Below are positions 53,235 through 62,641 of a stretch of 64,000 bases of DNA, piece by piece (the first letter of the stretch is position 1; every line of letters starts with the position of its first letter). The notes under the pieces are model-generated. The model had not been told where the DNA came from, ran no database searches, and saw only the letters and a list, made by a program, of their open reading frames with translations. A program made the position numbers and the translations under genes. The DNA is from Crocosphaera chwakensis CCY0110. GTDB taxonomy: Bacteria > Cyanobacteriota > Cyanobacteriia > Cyanobacteriales > Microcystaceae. The DNA is taken from positions 1 through 64,000 of the forward strand of contig NZ_AAXW01000010.1 of NCBI RefSeq assembly GCF_000169335.1. The letters are read 5' to 3'.

Positions 53235-54761
53235 TTATGCGGCCAAAAGCCAGTAATTTGCCTCTAAATTAATAACTTTAACTGCTATAAAAGAATTTAA
53301 AAAATCAGTTTTTGTTATCATTTTTTGCTTGTTTAGTTCAAGTGTTTTACTGGTAACAGAAAATGACAAAAGAAGTAATAATAACTGCCGAAGAAGTTGA
53401 GAAAGGTTGATTACTAAAAATGTAATAGCAATAGCAGTTTCTGATGTTTCTTTAAGCTTAGTTTTAACCAAATCTAGACTAAATTTTCTCTTCGCTTGTC
53501 CAAACTTTCCTTCAATTCTATTGCGAAATCCCTCATCTATTTTGGTTTGCCTTTTTTCTTCTTGACTGATATTCTTAGGGGGTCTTCCTAGTCCGATTCC
53601 ACTTAATCTAATTCCTCTTTGCTTACACCAATCTTTATTAGCTTTACTTCGATAAATTCTATCTGCATGAACTGAGGATGGATAGCAACCATAAGTCTGT
53701 TTAAACTTTTCTACTTGTCCTTGTAAGTCTCCAGATTCATTAAAATTTTCCCAACTTATTCTATCTAAAAATATATAGTTATCTACATAACTTACTGAAA
53801 GTTTAGCTCCAAACTCTGTGGGTTTCCCTGCTTTTCCTCTCACGATAGGTCGAATATGCGGTTGATTTATACTGACAATTCTTTGGGAAACACTTTGAGT
53901 TTCTTTTTCCCACATCTGTTGTTGCTGTTCATAAACTTTTTTGACAACTTCTAGAAGATTTCTTTGTCTTTTATTTAGGCTATCTAGGGTAGCCCCCTCT
54001 AAGATAAGTTTCTCTATACTGACTAGATTCTTTTTAATATACTTAAGTTGTTTTCTAATCGCTTCTCTTCCCTCTTTTTTAGTAGAACGACGCTTTTTCG
54101 CTATTCTTAAATACTCAATTCTTGCTATATTTCGATACGTTCTTGGTTTTTTCTTGAGTCTTCTTTTTATGGATTTATAAAGACTGTCTATTATCTGTTC
54201 TGTAGCTTTTCTTCCTTGATTTAATATTTCTAAATCTGTCGGATATTTGATATCACCAGGGGCGCAGGTGGCATCTAATATCAGTTTACCTTTATTTTCC
54301 CTCTCTCCTATTTCTTCAGAGTCTGAGCTTGACTTTTCTTCTTTTTGTTCTGTCTTCTCTCTTCCCGTTTTGACCATCTCTTCATTAATTTTATTCACCA
54401 TTTCTACATTTATCCTCTGTCTAAAATGCACCATCATTGAGGCTTCAAAGGGAGCTTCAAATGTATAGGCTTCTAATCCTATAAAGTATTGTAGATACGG
54501 ATTTTCTCTTATTTGTTCTACTGTTTCCCTATCGCTTATTCCTAACTGTTCTTTGATTATTAACGCTCCTAATGCCATCCTAAATGGCTTAGCTGGCGCA
54601 CCTTTTTCTATTTTAAACTGTTTTGCATATTCTTCTTCAAACTCATCCCAAGGTATCAACTCGGCCATGATCACCCAACGATTTTCTAATGATAACTTTG
54701 TTCCTGGTAGTAGTTCAAATTTTTCTGGGGTGATTGGCGAGTGCTGTTTCTTACGGTACAT
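53235..54761 (-). mobile_element. IS5/IS1182-type DDE transposase
   Basis: A 508-residue transposase. The N-terminal domain (PITPEKFELLPGTKLSLENR, then FRMALGALIIKEQLGISDRE TVEQIRENPYLQYFIGL) is the DUF772 type. Candidate catalytic residues are D in LILDATCAPGD, D in SSVHADRIYRS, and E in RNRIEGKFGQAKRKFSLD. A Lys-rich insertion lies between the first two. The frame is intact, so the element may be recent. I could not define both terminal inverted repeats. The left flank has GGCTTTGCTGAAAAAGT (about 53208-53224), with no clear mate. Confidence 0.8.
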
Positions 54762-55638
54762 TTGTTTTAGTCAACCAGGTGCAAGGGACTTTTACCAATT
54801 TTAGAGCTTTTCGGGCAACTTTGGCGGCTTTTTTGTTGCACTTTTCGGGAGATAGATTAGTCTGTAACCTTGATGGATTAACTGTTCTATCCTTTATAAG
54901 CAAACTCTAAGTATTGGGAATTTTACTTACGTATTTTCTCCATATTCATCTATGATAAAGACCCAATGTAAACGTTAGTGTTATCGCAAACGTATAACTT
55001 CGTGTATATTTTCATGATATTTATCTAAGTAAAAACACTATAGCCGTTCGCTTGTATTAGTTGATCAACCGAACACCGAATAATTATTGGTTAATCGATA
55101 AGTTTAGATTATTTATTTTCTAATTCAGTTTTAAAATAAATAATTTTGATAATTTAGTGAGCTTGACAAGTCTTGAGAATAATTATTAATAGTTGACGAA
55201 TTCAAGCCTTTCTGGTATTCTGTTTGAGAATAAAAATCTGTAGCCAGTATGTCTACTTTTAAAATAGATAGCTGTAACCCTAATTAATTAGTTTGATATC
55301 CTTACAGTTACCTATCTTAATTACCGTTTTTTTTCGTATTTTGAGCAAATGTACTAACTAAAATTTTACTGAGCTTGACAAAGAGCAAAAAATATGTATT
55401 AACTTTTTGGATTAAATATTTATCTACTAATGAATGATAAACTTAGATAGAAATGCACTAATTCCACAAGCAAAAATAACTCAATATCTATTGGTTAAAT
55501 TACCTAAAAATGATAAATCAGGCTATTTAGTAGGGTGGGCATTGCCCACCTTACAATGAATAATCTCCTAAGTAATTTTTGTAATGTAACAGAGAAAACA
55601 ATTTAGTTAACACAAATATTTCAACTAAAATTATAATT
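54762..55638. other. Long intergenic region beyond the transposase
   Basis: About 880 bases with no clear gene. On the minus strand 54906-54751 is open for 51 codons of basic protein-like sequence (EKCNKKAAKVARKALKLVKV) ending 11 bases inside the transposase start; it may belong to the IS or to a broken target gene. TGAGCTTGACAA occurs twice (about 55159 and 55372), with TTGACA resembling a -35 box. AGATAGCTGTAA/TTACAG..CTATCT at 55266-55317 can fold. Repeat copy 2 lies at 55529-55555. Confidence 0.4.
55529..55555. repeat. Palindromic dispersed repeat, copy 2
   Basis: TAGTAGGGTGGGCATTGCCC then ACCTTACAA is the reverse complement of the unit at 49587-49614 over about 25 bases and forms a GGTGGGCA/TGCCCACC hairpin. 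Confidence 0.75.
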
Positions 55639-55752
55639 ATGGAAACTGTTTCAACCACTGAAGTAACTCAAACCTTACCATCAGTCATTAGTAAAGTACA
55701 AAAAGAACCTGTTATTATTCGTGGAGCAGCAACTTTTAGATTGATTATTTAA
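55639..55752 (+). pseudogene. Truncated Phd/YefM-type antitoxin
   Basis: A 37-codon frame: METVSTTEVTQTLPSVISKV then QKEPVIIRGAATFRLII. The first 29 residues match the N-terminal DNA-binding half of Phd/YefM-type antitoxins (VTQTLPSVISKVQKEPVIIR). The toxin-binding tail is replaced by a short unrelated end, and no toxin gene follows. It is probably a remnant of a toxin-antitoxin pair. Confidence 0.5.
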
Positions 55753-55884
55753 GCTAATAATTGGAAATAACAAAAGGTAGGCAAGAATGTAAAATATTTC
55801 ACATTTTATATAATGCTCTAACTTGTCCACTCTAAAGCTAAATATGTTATCTTTAAGGGTGACAAAAATTGATTATATTATGTA

Positions 55885-57000
55885 ATGTCTAATTATACCT
55901 TTGTTTTCTTAGAAATCTTTTCCCAAGAAGGGGGAATACAAGCTTATGTTAAAGATGTCCTTAAAGCTTATCTATCCCTAATAAAAAACTCTAATCATCC
56001 ATCCAAAACTGATATTTTTTTATTAAGAGATGCACCCGACTGCAATAACCCCTTAACCAGTAATTTAATTAATTATCATTATTTAAAAACCCTTCCTCTC
56101 TGGAAAGGAAGATTAAAATTAGCCATAAACTTATTAACCCATTTAATTCAAAAACGACCTCAAAGAGTCTTTTGTGGACATATTAATTTAGCCCCATTAG
56201 TTCAATTTTTTTGTCAACCCTTGGGCATTCCTTACACCGTTTTAACATACGGAAAAGAAGTCTGGAAAACCTTACCTAAAGCGCAACAAACTGCCTTAAA
56301 AAATGCCGATTCTATTTGGACGATTAGCCGGTATAGTCGTGATTGTTTATGTCAAGCTAATAATATTAATCTTAACAAAGTAGAAATCGTTCCTTGTATT
56401 GTAGATGGTGATCAATTTACCCCAGAAGAAAAGCCAACCGAACTGATAGAAAAATACCAATTACAAGACACAAAAGTATTAATGACCGTTGCTAGATTAT
56501 GGTCTGGGGACATATATAAGGGCGTAGATGTGACCATAAGAGCCTTACCGAAAATTTTACAATTCTTTCCTAATGTTAAATATGTTGTTATTGGAAGAGG
56601 AGATGATCGCCCCCGTTTAGAACAATTAACTAAAGATTTAGGTATCAGCGATCGCGTGGTTTTTGCTGGCTTTGTTGCTACTGAAGACCTCATTGACCAT
56701 TATCGAATGGCCGACGCTTATATCATGCCTTCTCAAGAAGGATTTGGTATCGTTTATCTAGAAGCAATGGCCTGTGGCGTTCCTGTATTGTCAGGAGATG
56801 CTGACGGTTCAGCCGACCCATTGCAAGATGGGAAATTAGGTTGGCGAGTACCCCATCGTGATCCAGAAGCCGTAGCTCAAGGTTGTATTGAAATCTTACA
56901 AGGGGATGACAAACGCTGTCAGGGACAATGGTTGCGACAGCAAACCATAGCACAATTTAGTCCAGAGGCATTGTCTCAAAAACTAGCATCCTTGATCTAA
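55885..57000 (+). CDS. Glycosyltransferase family 4 protein
   Basis: A 371-residue GT-B enzyme. The N-terminal half opens FLEIFSQEGGIQAYVKDVLK (acceptor loop GG-x-Q). The C-terminal donor half has VARLWSGDIYKGVDVTIRAL, VVIGRGDDRPRLEQL, and the EGFGIVYLEAMACGVPVL block with the E-x7-E nucleotide-sugar motif. It probably retains the anomeric configuration and acts in exopolysaccharide or glycolipid synthesis. It stands alone. No signal peptide. Confidence 0.88.
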   Translation: MSNYTFVFLEIFSQEGGIQAYVKDVLKAYLSLIKNSNHPSKTDIFLLRDAPDCNNPLTSNLINYHYLKTLPLWKGRLKLAINLLTHLIQKRPQRVFCGHINLAPLVQFFCQPLGIPYTVLTYGKEVWKTLPKAQQTALKNADSIWTISRYSRDCLCQANNINLNKVEIVPCIVDGDQFTPEEKPTELIEKYQLQDTKVLMTVARLWSGDIYKGVDVTIRALPKILQFFPNVKYVVIGRGDDRPRLEQLTKDLGISDRVVFAGFVATEDLIDHYRMADAYIMPSQEGFGIVYLEAMACGVPVLSGDADGSADPLQDGKLGWRVPHRDPEAVAQGCIEILQGDDKRCQGQWLRQQTIAQFSPEALSQKLASLI

Positions 57001-57179
57001 GTCAATTGATTATTATCTATGGAATAGGTTAATTATAGGATAAATATGAGAAAAACTTGAAAAGAAACTGAAAAATATCACAAAATATTCCTTTAGACGT
57101 TGTAAGTCTCAATTTTAATCGATATCATAGGAAACGTACTCTATTAATTACTTCTCACGCGGTATAACCGTTAATCATT

Positions 57180-57452
57180 ATGGAAAACATACAACTCATC
57201 AACATTGGGTTTGGCAATATTGTTTCTGCTAATCGCGTTATCGCTATTGTTAGCCCAGAATCAGCCCCTATAAAGCGTATTATTACAGATGCTCGCGAAA
57301 GAGGTCAACTAATTGACGCTACCTATGGTCGTCGTACTCGTGCGGTCATTATTACTGATTCAAGTCATGTGGTTTTATCTGCCATACAACCAGAAACCGT
57401 AGCCCATCGTTTTGTGGTCAACAAAGAAACTGCCACCATCAACAGCAATTAA
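57180..57452 (+). CDS. RemA/DUF370-family regulator
   Basis: A 90-residue protein. The pattern INIGFGNIVSANRVIAIVSP, APIKRIITDARERGQLIDAT YGRRTRAVIITDSSHVVLSA is the RemA (DUF370) family, ring-forming DNA-binding proteins that control biofilm matrix genes in Bacillus. It lies 20 bases upstream of gmk, an arrangement widely conserved in bacteria, so cotranscription is likely. The target in cyanobacteria is unknown. Confidence 0.9.
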   Translation: MENIQLINIGFGNIVSANRVIAIVSPESAPIKRIITDARERGQLIDATYGRRTRAVIITDSSHVVLSAIQPETVAHRFVVNKETATINSN

Positions 57453-57472
57453 ATCCCGTTGGGCTAATTTTC

Positions 57473-58027
57473 ATGGCATCAGGAAAGTTAATCGTATTGA
57501 CTGGCCCTAGCGGTGTAGGAAAAGGCACCCTAGTGCGTGCTTTATTAAACCGTCACCCCCAACTCTATTTATCAATTTCTGCCACCACTCGTTCTCCTCG
57601 TCAAGGGGAAGTAGAGGGTAATGATTACTATTTCTTAAGTAAGAGTGCCTTTGAATCCATGATTGAGCAAGATCAATTATTGGAATGGGCAGAATATGCG
57701 GGTAATTATTACGGGACTCCCCGTGCTAAGGTTGAAGAAAAAATCAACCAAGGTTTACTTGTACTTCTAGAAATAGAAGTGATTGGGGCAAAAGCCATAA
57801 AAAACAGCTTTCCTGATGCTTTGAGAATTTTTATACTTCCCCCTTCAATTGAAGAATTAGAATATCGTTTAAGAAGCCGAAAAACGGACTCAGAAGCAGC
57901 TATTTTACGTCGTTTAGATAGGGCAAAAGAAGAATTAGCAGTCAGTGATGAATTTGATAAGTGTATTATTAATGATGATTTAGAAATAGCTTTAACACAA
58001 CTAGAAAAAGCTATTTTTTCTGATTAG
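57473..58027 (+). CDS. gmk: Guanylate kinase
   Basis: A 184-residue enzyme that phosphorylates GMP to GDP. P-loop LTGPSGVGKGTL is at about residues 8-19. The GMP-binding block SISATTRSPRQGEVEGNDYY is at about 34-53, with EWAEYAGNYYGTP, LLEIEVIGA and the lid RLRSRKTDSEAAILRRL following. Normal length. Cotranscribed with the RemA-type gene. Confidence 0.97.
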   Translation: MASGKLIVLTGPSGVGKGTLVRALLNRHPQLYLSISATTRSPRQGEVEGNDYYFLSKSAFESMIEQDQLLEWAEYAGNYYGTPRAKVEEKINQGLLVLLEIEVIGAKAIKNSFPDALRIFILPPSIEELEYRLRSRKTDSEAAILRRLDRAKEELAVSDEFDKCIINDDLEIALTQLEKAIFSD

Positions 58028-58265
58028 ATATAGAAGAAATATGCAAATAATAATTGTGACTAAAACAAAGAAAAATCTTAAATGTAAGTTATCTCAAAAT
58101 GGGGTTTAATGGTTAGGTTAATATACGAAATTTTACTTATACTTGTGGTTTATTTTTACATTCGGGTCAGTGTTTTTTGGGATTGACGGTAATTAATTAT
58201 GATTCATATCTTAGTAATAAGAAAGGGAAAATCGACCCTTCTGATGATCCGATGTAGGATAAAGC

Positions 58266-58643
58266 ATGAATCATTCGACAAACTTTAAACATGACTTAGA
58301 AAACCTAACTCAAAAAACATTTTACTTTTGTTTAGGTGCAACTTCTTCCATTGTACAAAACACTCAAGACAATTTACAACAGTTGTCAAAAAATGCTCAA
58401 CAAACTGTCGACGAATTAATCAAACGAGGAGAAGATAGTTATTCTCATTCTCCTGAAATTAACTTTCCTAATTTTCAAACTAAAGAATCTGTAAGTTTTG
58501 ATTTAAAAAATCGTCTTTTTATGTTGGTCAAAGGAGATCAAGACTTAGCAGAAAGATTAATTAATTTACAAAAGCAAAAAAATCCTGGTCATCCTGAAAA
58601 ATGGTATTGGGAAAAAGTAATTTATGACTTAGAAAGACATTAA
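58266..58643 (+). CDS. Conserved hypothetical protein, phasin-like N-terminus
   Basis: A 125-residue soluble protein. The N-terminal half is amphipathic helix (ENLTQKTFYFCLGATSSIVQ, then DNLQQLSKNAQQTVDELIKRGE), similar in style to phasin-type or apolipoprotein-like helices. The C-terminal half carries SFDLKNRLFMLVKGDQDLAE RLINLQKQKNPGHPEKWYWE. No enzyme motif. It may share a promoter with the subtilase gene downstream (77-base gap), but that is unproven. Confidence 0.6.
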   Translation: MNHSTNFKHDLENLTQKTFYFCLGATSSIVQNTQDNLQQLSKNAQQTVDELIKRGEDSYSHSPEINFPNFQTKESVSFDLKNRLFMLVKGDQDLAERLINLQKQKNPGHPEKWYWEKVIYDLERH

Positions 58644-58720
58644 ATTTACTAAACCATCATCATCAACTTACATAGTCCCTAATCATTAACATTAATTAGT
58701 ATCAATGAGTAGTAAAAAAC

Positions 58721-60418
58721 ATGAGATTTTTAAAACGCATCGGAATAGTTGCCTTATTTTTTCTCGGAGTTTCTTGGGCAGTTTGTAACTTTCAAGGATT
58801 AGCTAATAAAGGGGAATTTGATTCTATTGTCCTGAACTTCAAACAAGATATTCCTATTACAGAGGTTGAAAATAAAATTAGTGAACTTAGTCAAAAATAC
58901 AATCAAAAAATTAGTTTAAATAGTGAATTCTCAAAAACCGAAAGAATCTATATTCTTAAAGGGAATAAACAGTTTCTAAAACAATTAAAAGAATCTGGAT
59001 TATGTGACCTAACAGACTATATTGAGCCTAATTATCGATATCATACCTTAGAAGCGGTTAACGATCCTAGATATAGTGAACAATGGAATCTGCAAAATAT
59101 TAATATTGAAGCTGCATGGCGACAAGCTAAAGGTAAAGGGGTAACAGTTGCTGTTATTGACACAGGTGTTAGTCATGTTCCTGACTTACAAAAAACAGAA
59201 TTTGTCGAAGGATATGACTTTGTTAATAATAAAAAAGAAGCTAGTGACGATCATGGCCACGGCACTCATGTAGCAGGAACAGTTGCACAATCAACTAATA
59301 ATAGATATGGAGTTGCAGGGGTTGCTTATCAGGCAAAAATCATGCCTCTGAAAGTGCTATCTGCTGCCGGATTTGGTACCATTTCTGATATTGCCGAAGC
59401 CATCCGTTTTGCTGCTGATAATAATGCTGATATTATTAACATGAGTTTAGGGGGTGGTGGTGCCAGTCAAATGATGGAAGATGCCATTAATTATGCCCAC
59501 GAAAAAGGGGTTGTTATTGTAGCAGCAGCCGGCAATGAAGGTCGTAGTTCTGCCTCTTATCCCTCTCGTTATGATAAGGTTATTAGTGTCTCTGCCTTAA
59601 ATGCTAATAACGAGAAAGCCTTTTATTCCAATTTTGGGGCAGGTGTGGATATTTCGGCCCCAGGAGGCGGAGAAGATAAGAAGATTCTTCAAGAAACCAT
59701 TGATCGTAATGGACAACCAACCATAGCAGGGTTTATGGGAACCAGTATGGCTTCTCCTCACGTTGCTGGTGTTGCTGCTTTGATTCGTTCGGCTGGTGTT
59801 AAAGAACCTGAGAAAATTCGTAAGATTTTAGAAGACTCTGCCAAAGAGGTCGAAAACGACAAATTAAATTATTATGGTTTTGGTCAATTAGATGCAGAAG
59901 CAGCCTTAAAATTAGCCAAAAAAGGGCAATTTCTTCTGCGGTTAGATCATGATTTATTAATGAAGTTGTTAATGTTAGCAGTGGCTTATATATTCACTGC
60001 ATGGTTCAGTAAGTCTATCCGTTTTACCGACCTTTTTCATCTGGGAATGGTGTTAGGAAGTTCTGGTTTTTTCTTGTTAAAGCTAGTGCAAATTTTCGAT
60101 GTTCCTCAATGGCCTCTAAGATTAGTCAGTAGTCCTTTAGGAGAATGGGGTAATGCGATTCAAGGCAGTATTGATATGAATCCCATTTTTGCTAGTGTTC
60201 TTATTCCTTTTTGTTTGATGGCCTTACTATTAGGAAATAATGACGGAAAATGGTTTGCTGTAGGAACAACCATTGGAATGGCCGGATTTTTAGCTGTGAC
60301 CACCTTTACTTCTCCTGATCTTTGGTTATTAAGTTCAGGTTTAGGGTCTCAAATCTTTTTAGGGGTAAATGCTTTACTTTGTTTAGGGTTAGTTAGTTTA
60401 TCTTTAAAAGAAAATTAG
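58721..60418 (+). CDS. S8-family (subtilisin-like) serine protease with C-terminal membrane domain
   Basis: A 565-residue protein. An N-terminal signal or anchor (about 7-23) precedes a propeptide-like stretch (about 30-110) and the S8 domain: Asp in VAVIDTGVS (near 144), His in DDHGHGTHVAGT (near 178), Asn in AAAGNEG, Ser in GTSMASPHVAG (near 340). The last 150 residues add four membrane helices (about 413-428, 439-457, 490-508, 512-565). The active triad is complete. The membrane tail suggests a membrane-bound protease facing outward. Confidence 0.88.
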   Translation: MRFLKRIGIVALFFLGVSWAVCNFQGLANKGEFDSIVLNFKQDIPITEVENKISELSQKYNQKISLNSEFSKTERIYILKGNKQFLKQLKESGLCDLTDYIEPNYRYHTLEAVNDPRYSEQWNLQNINIEAAWRQAKGKGVTVAVIDTGVSHVPDLQKTEFVEGYDFVNNKKEASDDHGHGTHVAGTVAQSTNNRYGVAGVAYQAKIMPLKVLSAAGFGTISDIAEAIRFAADNNADIINMSLGGGGASQMMEDAINYAHEKGVVIVAAAGNEGRSSASYPSRYDKVISVSALNANNEKAFYSNFGAGVDISAPGGGEDKKILQETIDRNGQPTIAGFMGTSMASPHVAGVAALIRSAGVKEPEKIRKILEDSAKEVENDKLNYYGFGQLDAEAALKLAKKGQFLLRLDHDLLMKLLMLAVAYIFTAWFSKSIRFTDLFHLGMVLGSSGFFLLKLVQIFDVPQWPLRLVSSPLGEWGNAIQGSIDMNPIFASVLIPFCLMALLLGNNDGKWFAVGTTIGMAGFLAVTTFTSPDLWLLSSGLGSQIFLGVNALLCLGLVSLSLKEN

Positions 60419-60441
60419 TCCCTTGATCAAGAGAAATTCTG

Positions 60442-60475
60442 CGATCGCCTTTTTCGGTAGGGAAAAAGGCGATCG
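60442..60475 (+). terminator. HIP1-containing terminator hairpin
   Basis: CGATCGCCTTTTTC pairs with GAAAAAGGCGATCG around a short loop, about 25 bases past the subtilase stop, followed by TATTTTCTT. A HIP1 site (GCGATCGC) forms the left base of the stem. Confidence 0.75.
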
Positions 60476-60595
60476 TATTTTCTTGAGAAACCTAATGCTG
60501 AACCTTGAACTCAAGTTATTCAGTTGGCAAAAGGTAATAAGTATGAGAACAATGGTTAAATATAAAATAAAAATAATACTGTCACCAACTAGCCG

Positions 60596-62551
60596 ATGAA
60601 CGACAACGCAACTGCTAAAAACCGCCTTCTGGGAGAATTTGACTATTATTTATTTGGCCAAGGGGATCATCATCGCATCTATGAGAAGATGGGGGCCCAT
60701 TTGGTTGACATCGATGGGGTGTCAGGGGTTTACTTTGCTACCTGGGCCCCAAATGCTTATGAAGTCGCTGTAGTGGGAAATTTCAATAACTGGAACCCTG
60801 AAGCGAACAAGATGGAGAGAACCGAAGTAGGAATCTGGGAATTATTCATTCCTGGGATGAAAGTCGGGGATCTTTATAAATATTCAGTAAAAAATCACCA
60901 TCACCATTGTGTCTATAAAACTGATCCCTACGGGTATCAACAGGAAGTGCGTCCTGCCACGGCTTCTATCGTAGCTGATCTTTCTACCTATACTTGGAAC
61001 GATCAGCAATGGATGGACAAACGGGAACGCACGAACCCCGAAAAACAACCTATGTCTGTCTATGAAGTCCATTTAGGATCTTGGTTACACGACAGTATTG
61101 ATAACCCTCCCAAAGAAGGTCCGAGTCTTCCGGTTGAACAAAAACCAGGGGCCCGTTACCTTAATTATCGAGAACTGGCAGAAAAATTAATTCCTTATGT
61201 TAAAGATATGGGTTACACTCATATCGAGTTACTCCCTGTCACAGAATATCCTTTTGACGGATCTTGGGGCTATCAAGTGGTTGGTTTTTATGCCCCCACT
61301 TCTCGCTACGGTCCCCCTCAAGATTTTATGTATTTTGTGGATAAATGTCACGAAGCCGGTATTGGGGTAATTTTAGACTGGGTTCCTGGTCATTTTCCCA
61401 AAGATCAACATGGGTTAGCCTATTTTGACGGTGGACCTTTGTACGAATATGCTGATCCTCGTAAGGGAGAAATCAAAACTTGGGGAACCTTAGTCTTTGA
61501 CTACGGACGCAATGAAGTAAGAAACTTTCTGATTGCCAGTGCCATGTTTTGGTTTGATAAGTATCATATTGATGGCATTCGTGTCGACGCTGTCGCCTAT
61601 ATGATCGAACTGGATAAAGGTAGAGAAGGGAACTGGGTTCCTAATAAGTATGGAGATAATGGTCATTTAGAAGCCATTAGTTTCTTACAACATTTGAATA
61701 ATACCATTAGCCATAATTATCCGGGTGTGGTGACCATTGCTGAAGACTCTACCGCTTGGGGTAATGTTTCTAAACCGGCTAGTGAGGGAGGACTTGGGTT
61801 TACTTTCAAGTGGAATATGGGTTGGATGAATGATACCCTGAAATATTTAAAAGAGCATCCTAACCATCGTTCTAACTGTCATAATAAACTTACGTTCAGC
61901 ATTTGGTACGCTTTCGATGAAAAGTTCATGTTAGCCCTTTCCCATGACGAAGTGGTTCACCTCAAAGGACATTTGGTTAATAAAATGCCTGGGGATGAAT
62001 GGCAAAAAATGGCTAATGTTCGCACCTTGTTAACTTATATGTTTGCTCATCCTGGGAAGAAAACTCTATTTATGGGAATGGAGTTTGGTCAGACTTCTGA
62101 ATGGCAAGAATTTCTGGATATTGACTGGTATCTCCTACAATACGAACCTCATAAAGGGTTAAAACGGTTGGTTCAGGATCTTAATAAAATGTATGTCCGT
62201 GAACCGGCTTTATATATGGAAGATTTTAGCCGTGAAGGTTTCGAGTGGATCGAGGCTAATGATGCGCCAAGGGGCTTAATCTCTTTTATTCGCCGTGATC
62301 CTGCATCTGGGGATACCATTGTCGCTGTATGCAACTTTAAACCCTATGTCTATGAATATTACTGGGTTGGCTTGCATCAACCAGGAGAGTATATCGAATT
62401 AATTAACTCTGATGCCCAAGTTTACTGGGGTAGTGGTGTTTCTAATCCTAGCGTTATTGAAGCCCGTCAATGGAATAATGCCCCTTGGCCCTATGCTCTA
62501 GAAATCACTATCCCTCCTTTAGGTGCTGTAATCTATAAATTAAAGCGATAA
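60596..62551 (+). CDS. glgB: 1,4-alpha-glucan branching enzyme, short form
   Basis: A 651-residue GH13 enzyme that adds alpha-1,6 branches to glycogen. It lacks the first N-terminal module of E. coli-type GlgB and begins directly at the CBM48 domain (GVYFATWAPNAYEVAVVGNF NNWN). Catalytic motifs are VTEYPFDGSWGYQ, DGIRVDAV (nucleophile Asp), TIAEDST (acid/base Glu) and LSHDEVVH (transition-state Asp), all intact. In this group several GlgB paralogues often coexist. No other glycogen gene is in the window. Confidence 0.93.
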   Translation: MNDNATAKNRLLGEFDYYLFGQGDHHRIYEKMGAHLVDIDGVSGVYFATWAPNAYEVAVVGNFNNWNPEANKMERTEVGIWELFIPGMKVGDLYKYSVKNHHHHCVYKTDPYGYQQEVRPATASIVADLSTYTWNDQQWMDKRERTNPEKQPMSVYEVHLGSWLHDSIDNPPKEGPSLPVEQKPGARYLNYRELAEKLIPYVKDMGYTHIELLPVTEYPFDGSWGYQVVGFYAPTSRYGPPQDFMYFVDKCHEAGIGVILDWVPGHFPKDQHGLAYFDGGPLYEYADPRKGEIKTWGTLVFDYGRNEVRNFLIASAMFWFDKYHIDGIRVDAVAYMIELDKGREGNWVPNKYGDNGHLEAISFLQHLNNTISHNYPGVVTIAEDSTAWGNVSKPASEGGLGFTFKWNMGWMNDTLKYLKEHPNHRSNCHNKLTFSIWYAFDEKFMLALSHDEVVHLKGHLVNKMPGDEWQKMANVRTLLTYMFAHPGKKTLFMGMEFGQTSEWQEFLDIDWYLLQYEPHKGLKRLVQDLNKMYVREPALYMEDFSREGFEWIEANDAPRGLISFIRRDPASGDTIVAVCNFKPYVYEYYWVGLHQPGEYIELINSDAQVYWGSGVSNPSVIEARQWNNAPWPYALEITIPPLGAVIYKLKR

Positions 62552-62582
62552 ACGTGACTTAGGAGTTTGGAGTGATATATTT

Positions 62583-62618
62583 ATGCTCCTCTAACTGTCA
62601 TCTAGGTTGGAGGAGCAT
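62583..62618. terminator. Hairpin between glgB and aqpZ
   Basis: ATGCTCCTC (62583-62591) pairs perfectly with GAGGAGCAT (62610-62618) over an 18-base loop. It lies between two convergent genes and is followed by TATATTTTG, so it could end either transcript. Confidence 0.65.
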
Positions 62619-62641
62619 TATATTTTGAGTATTTACTGTAT

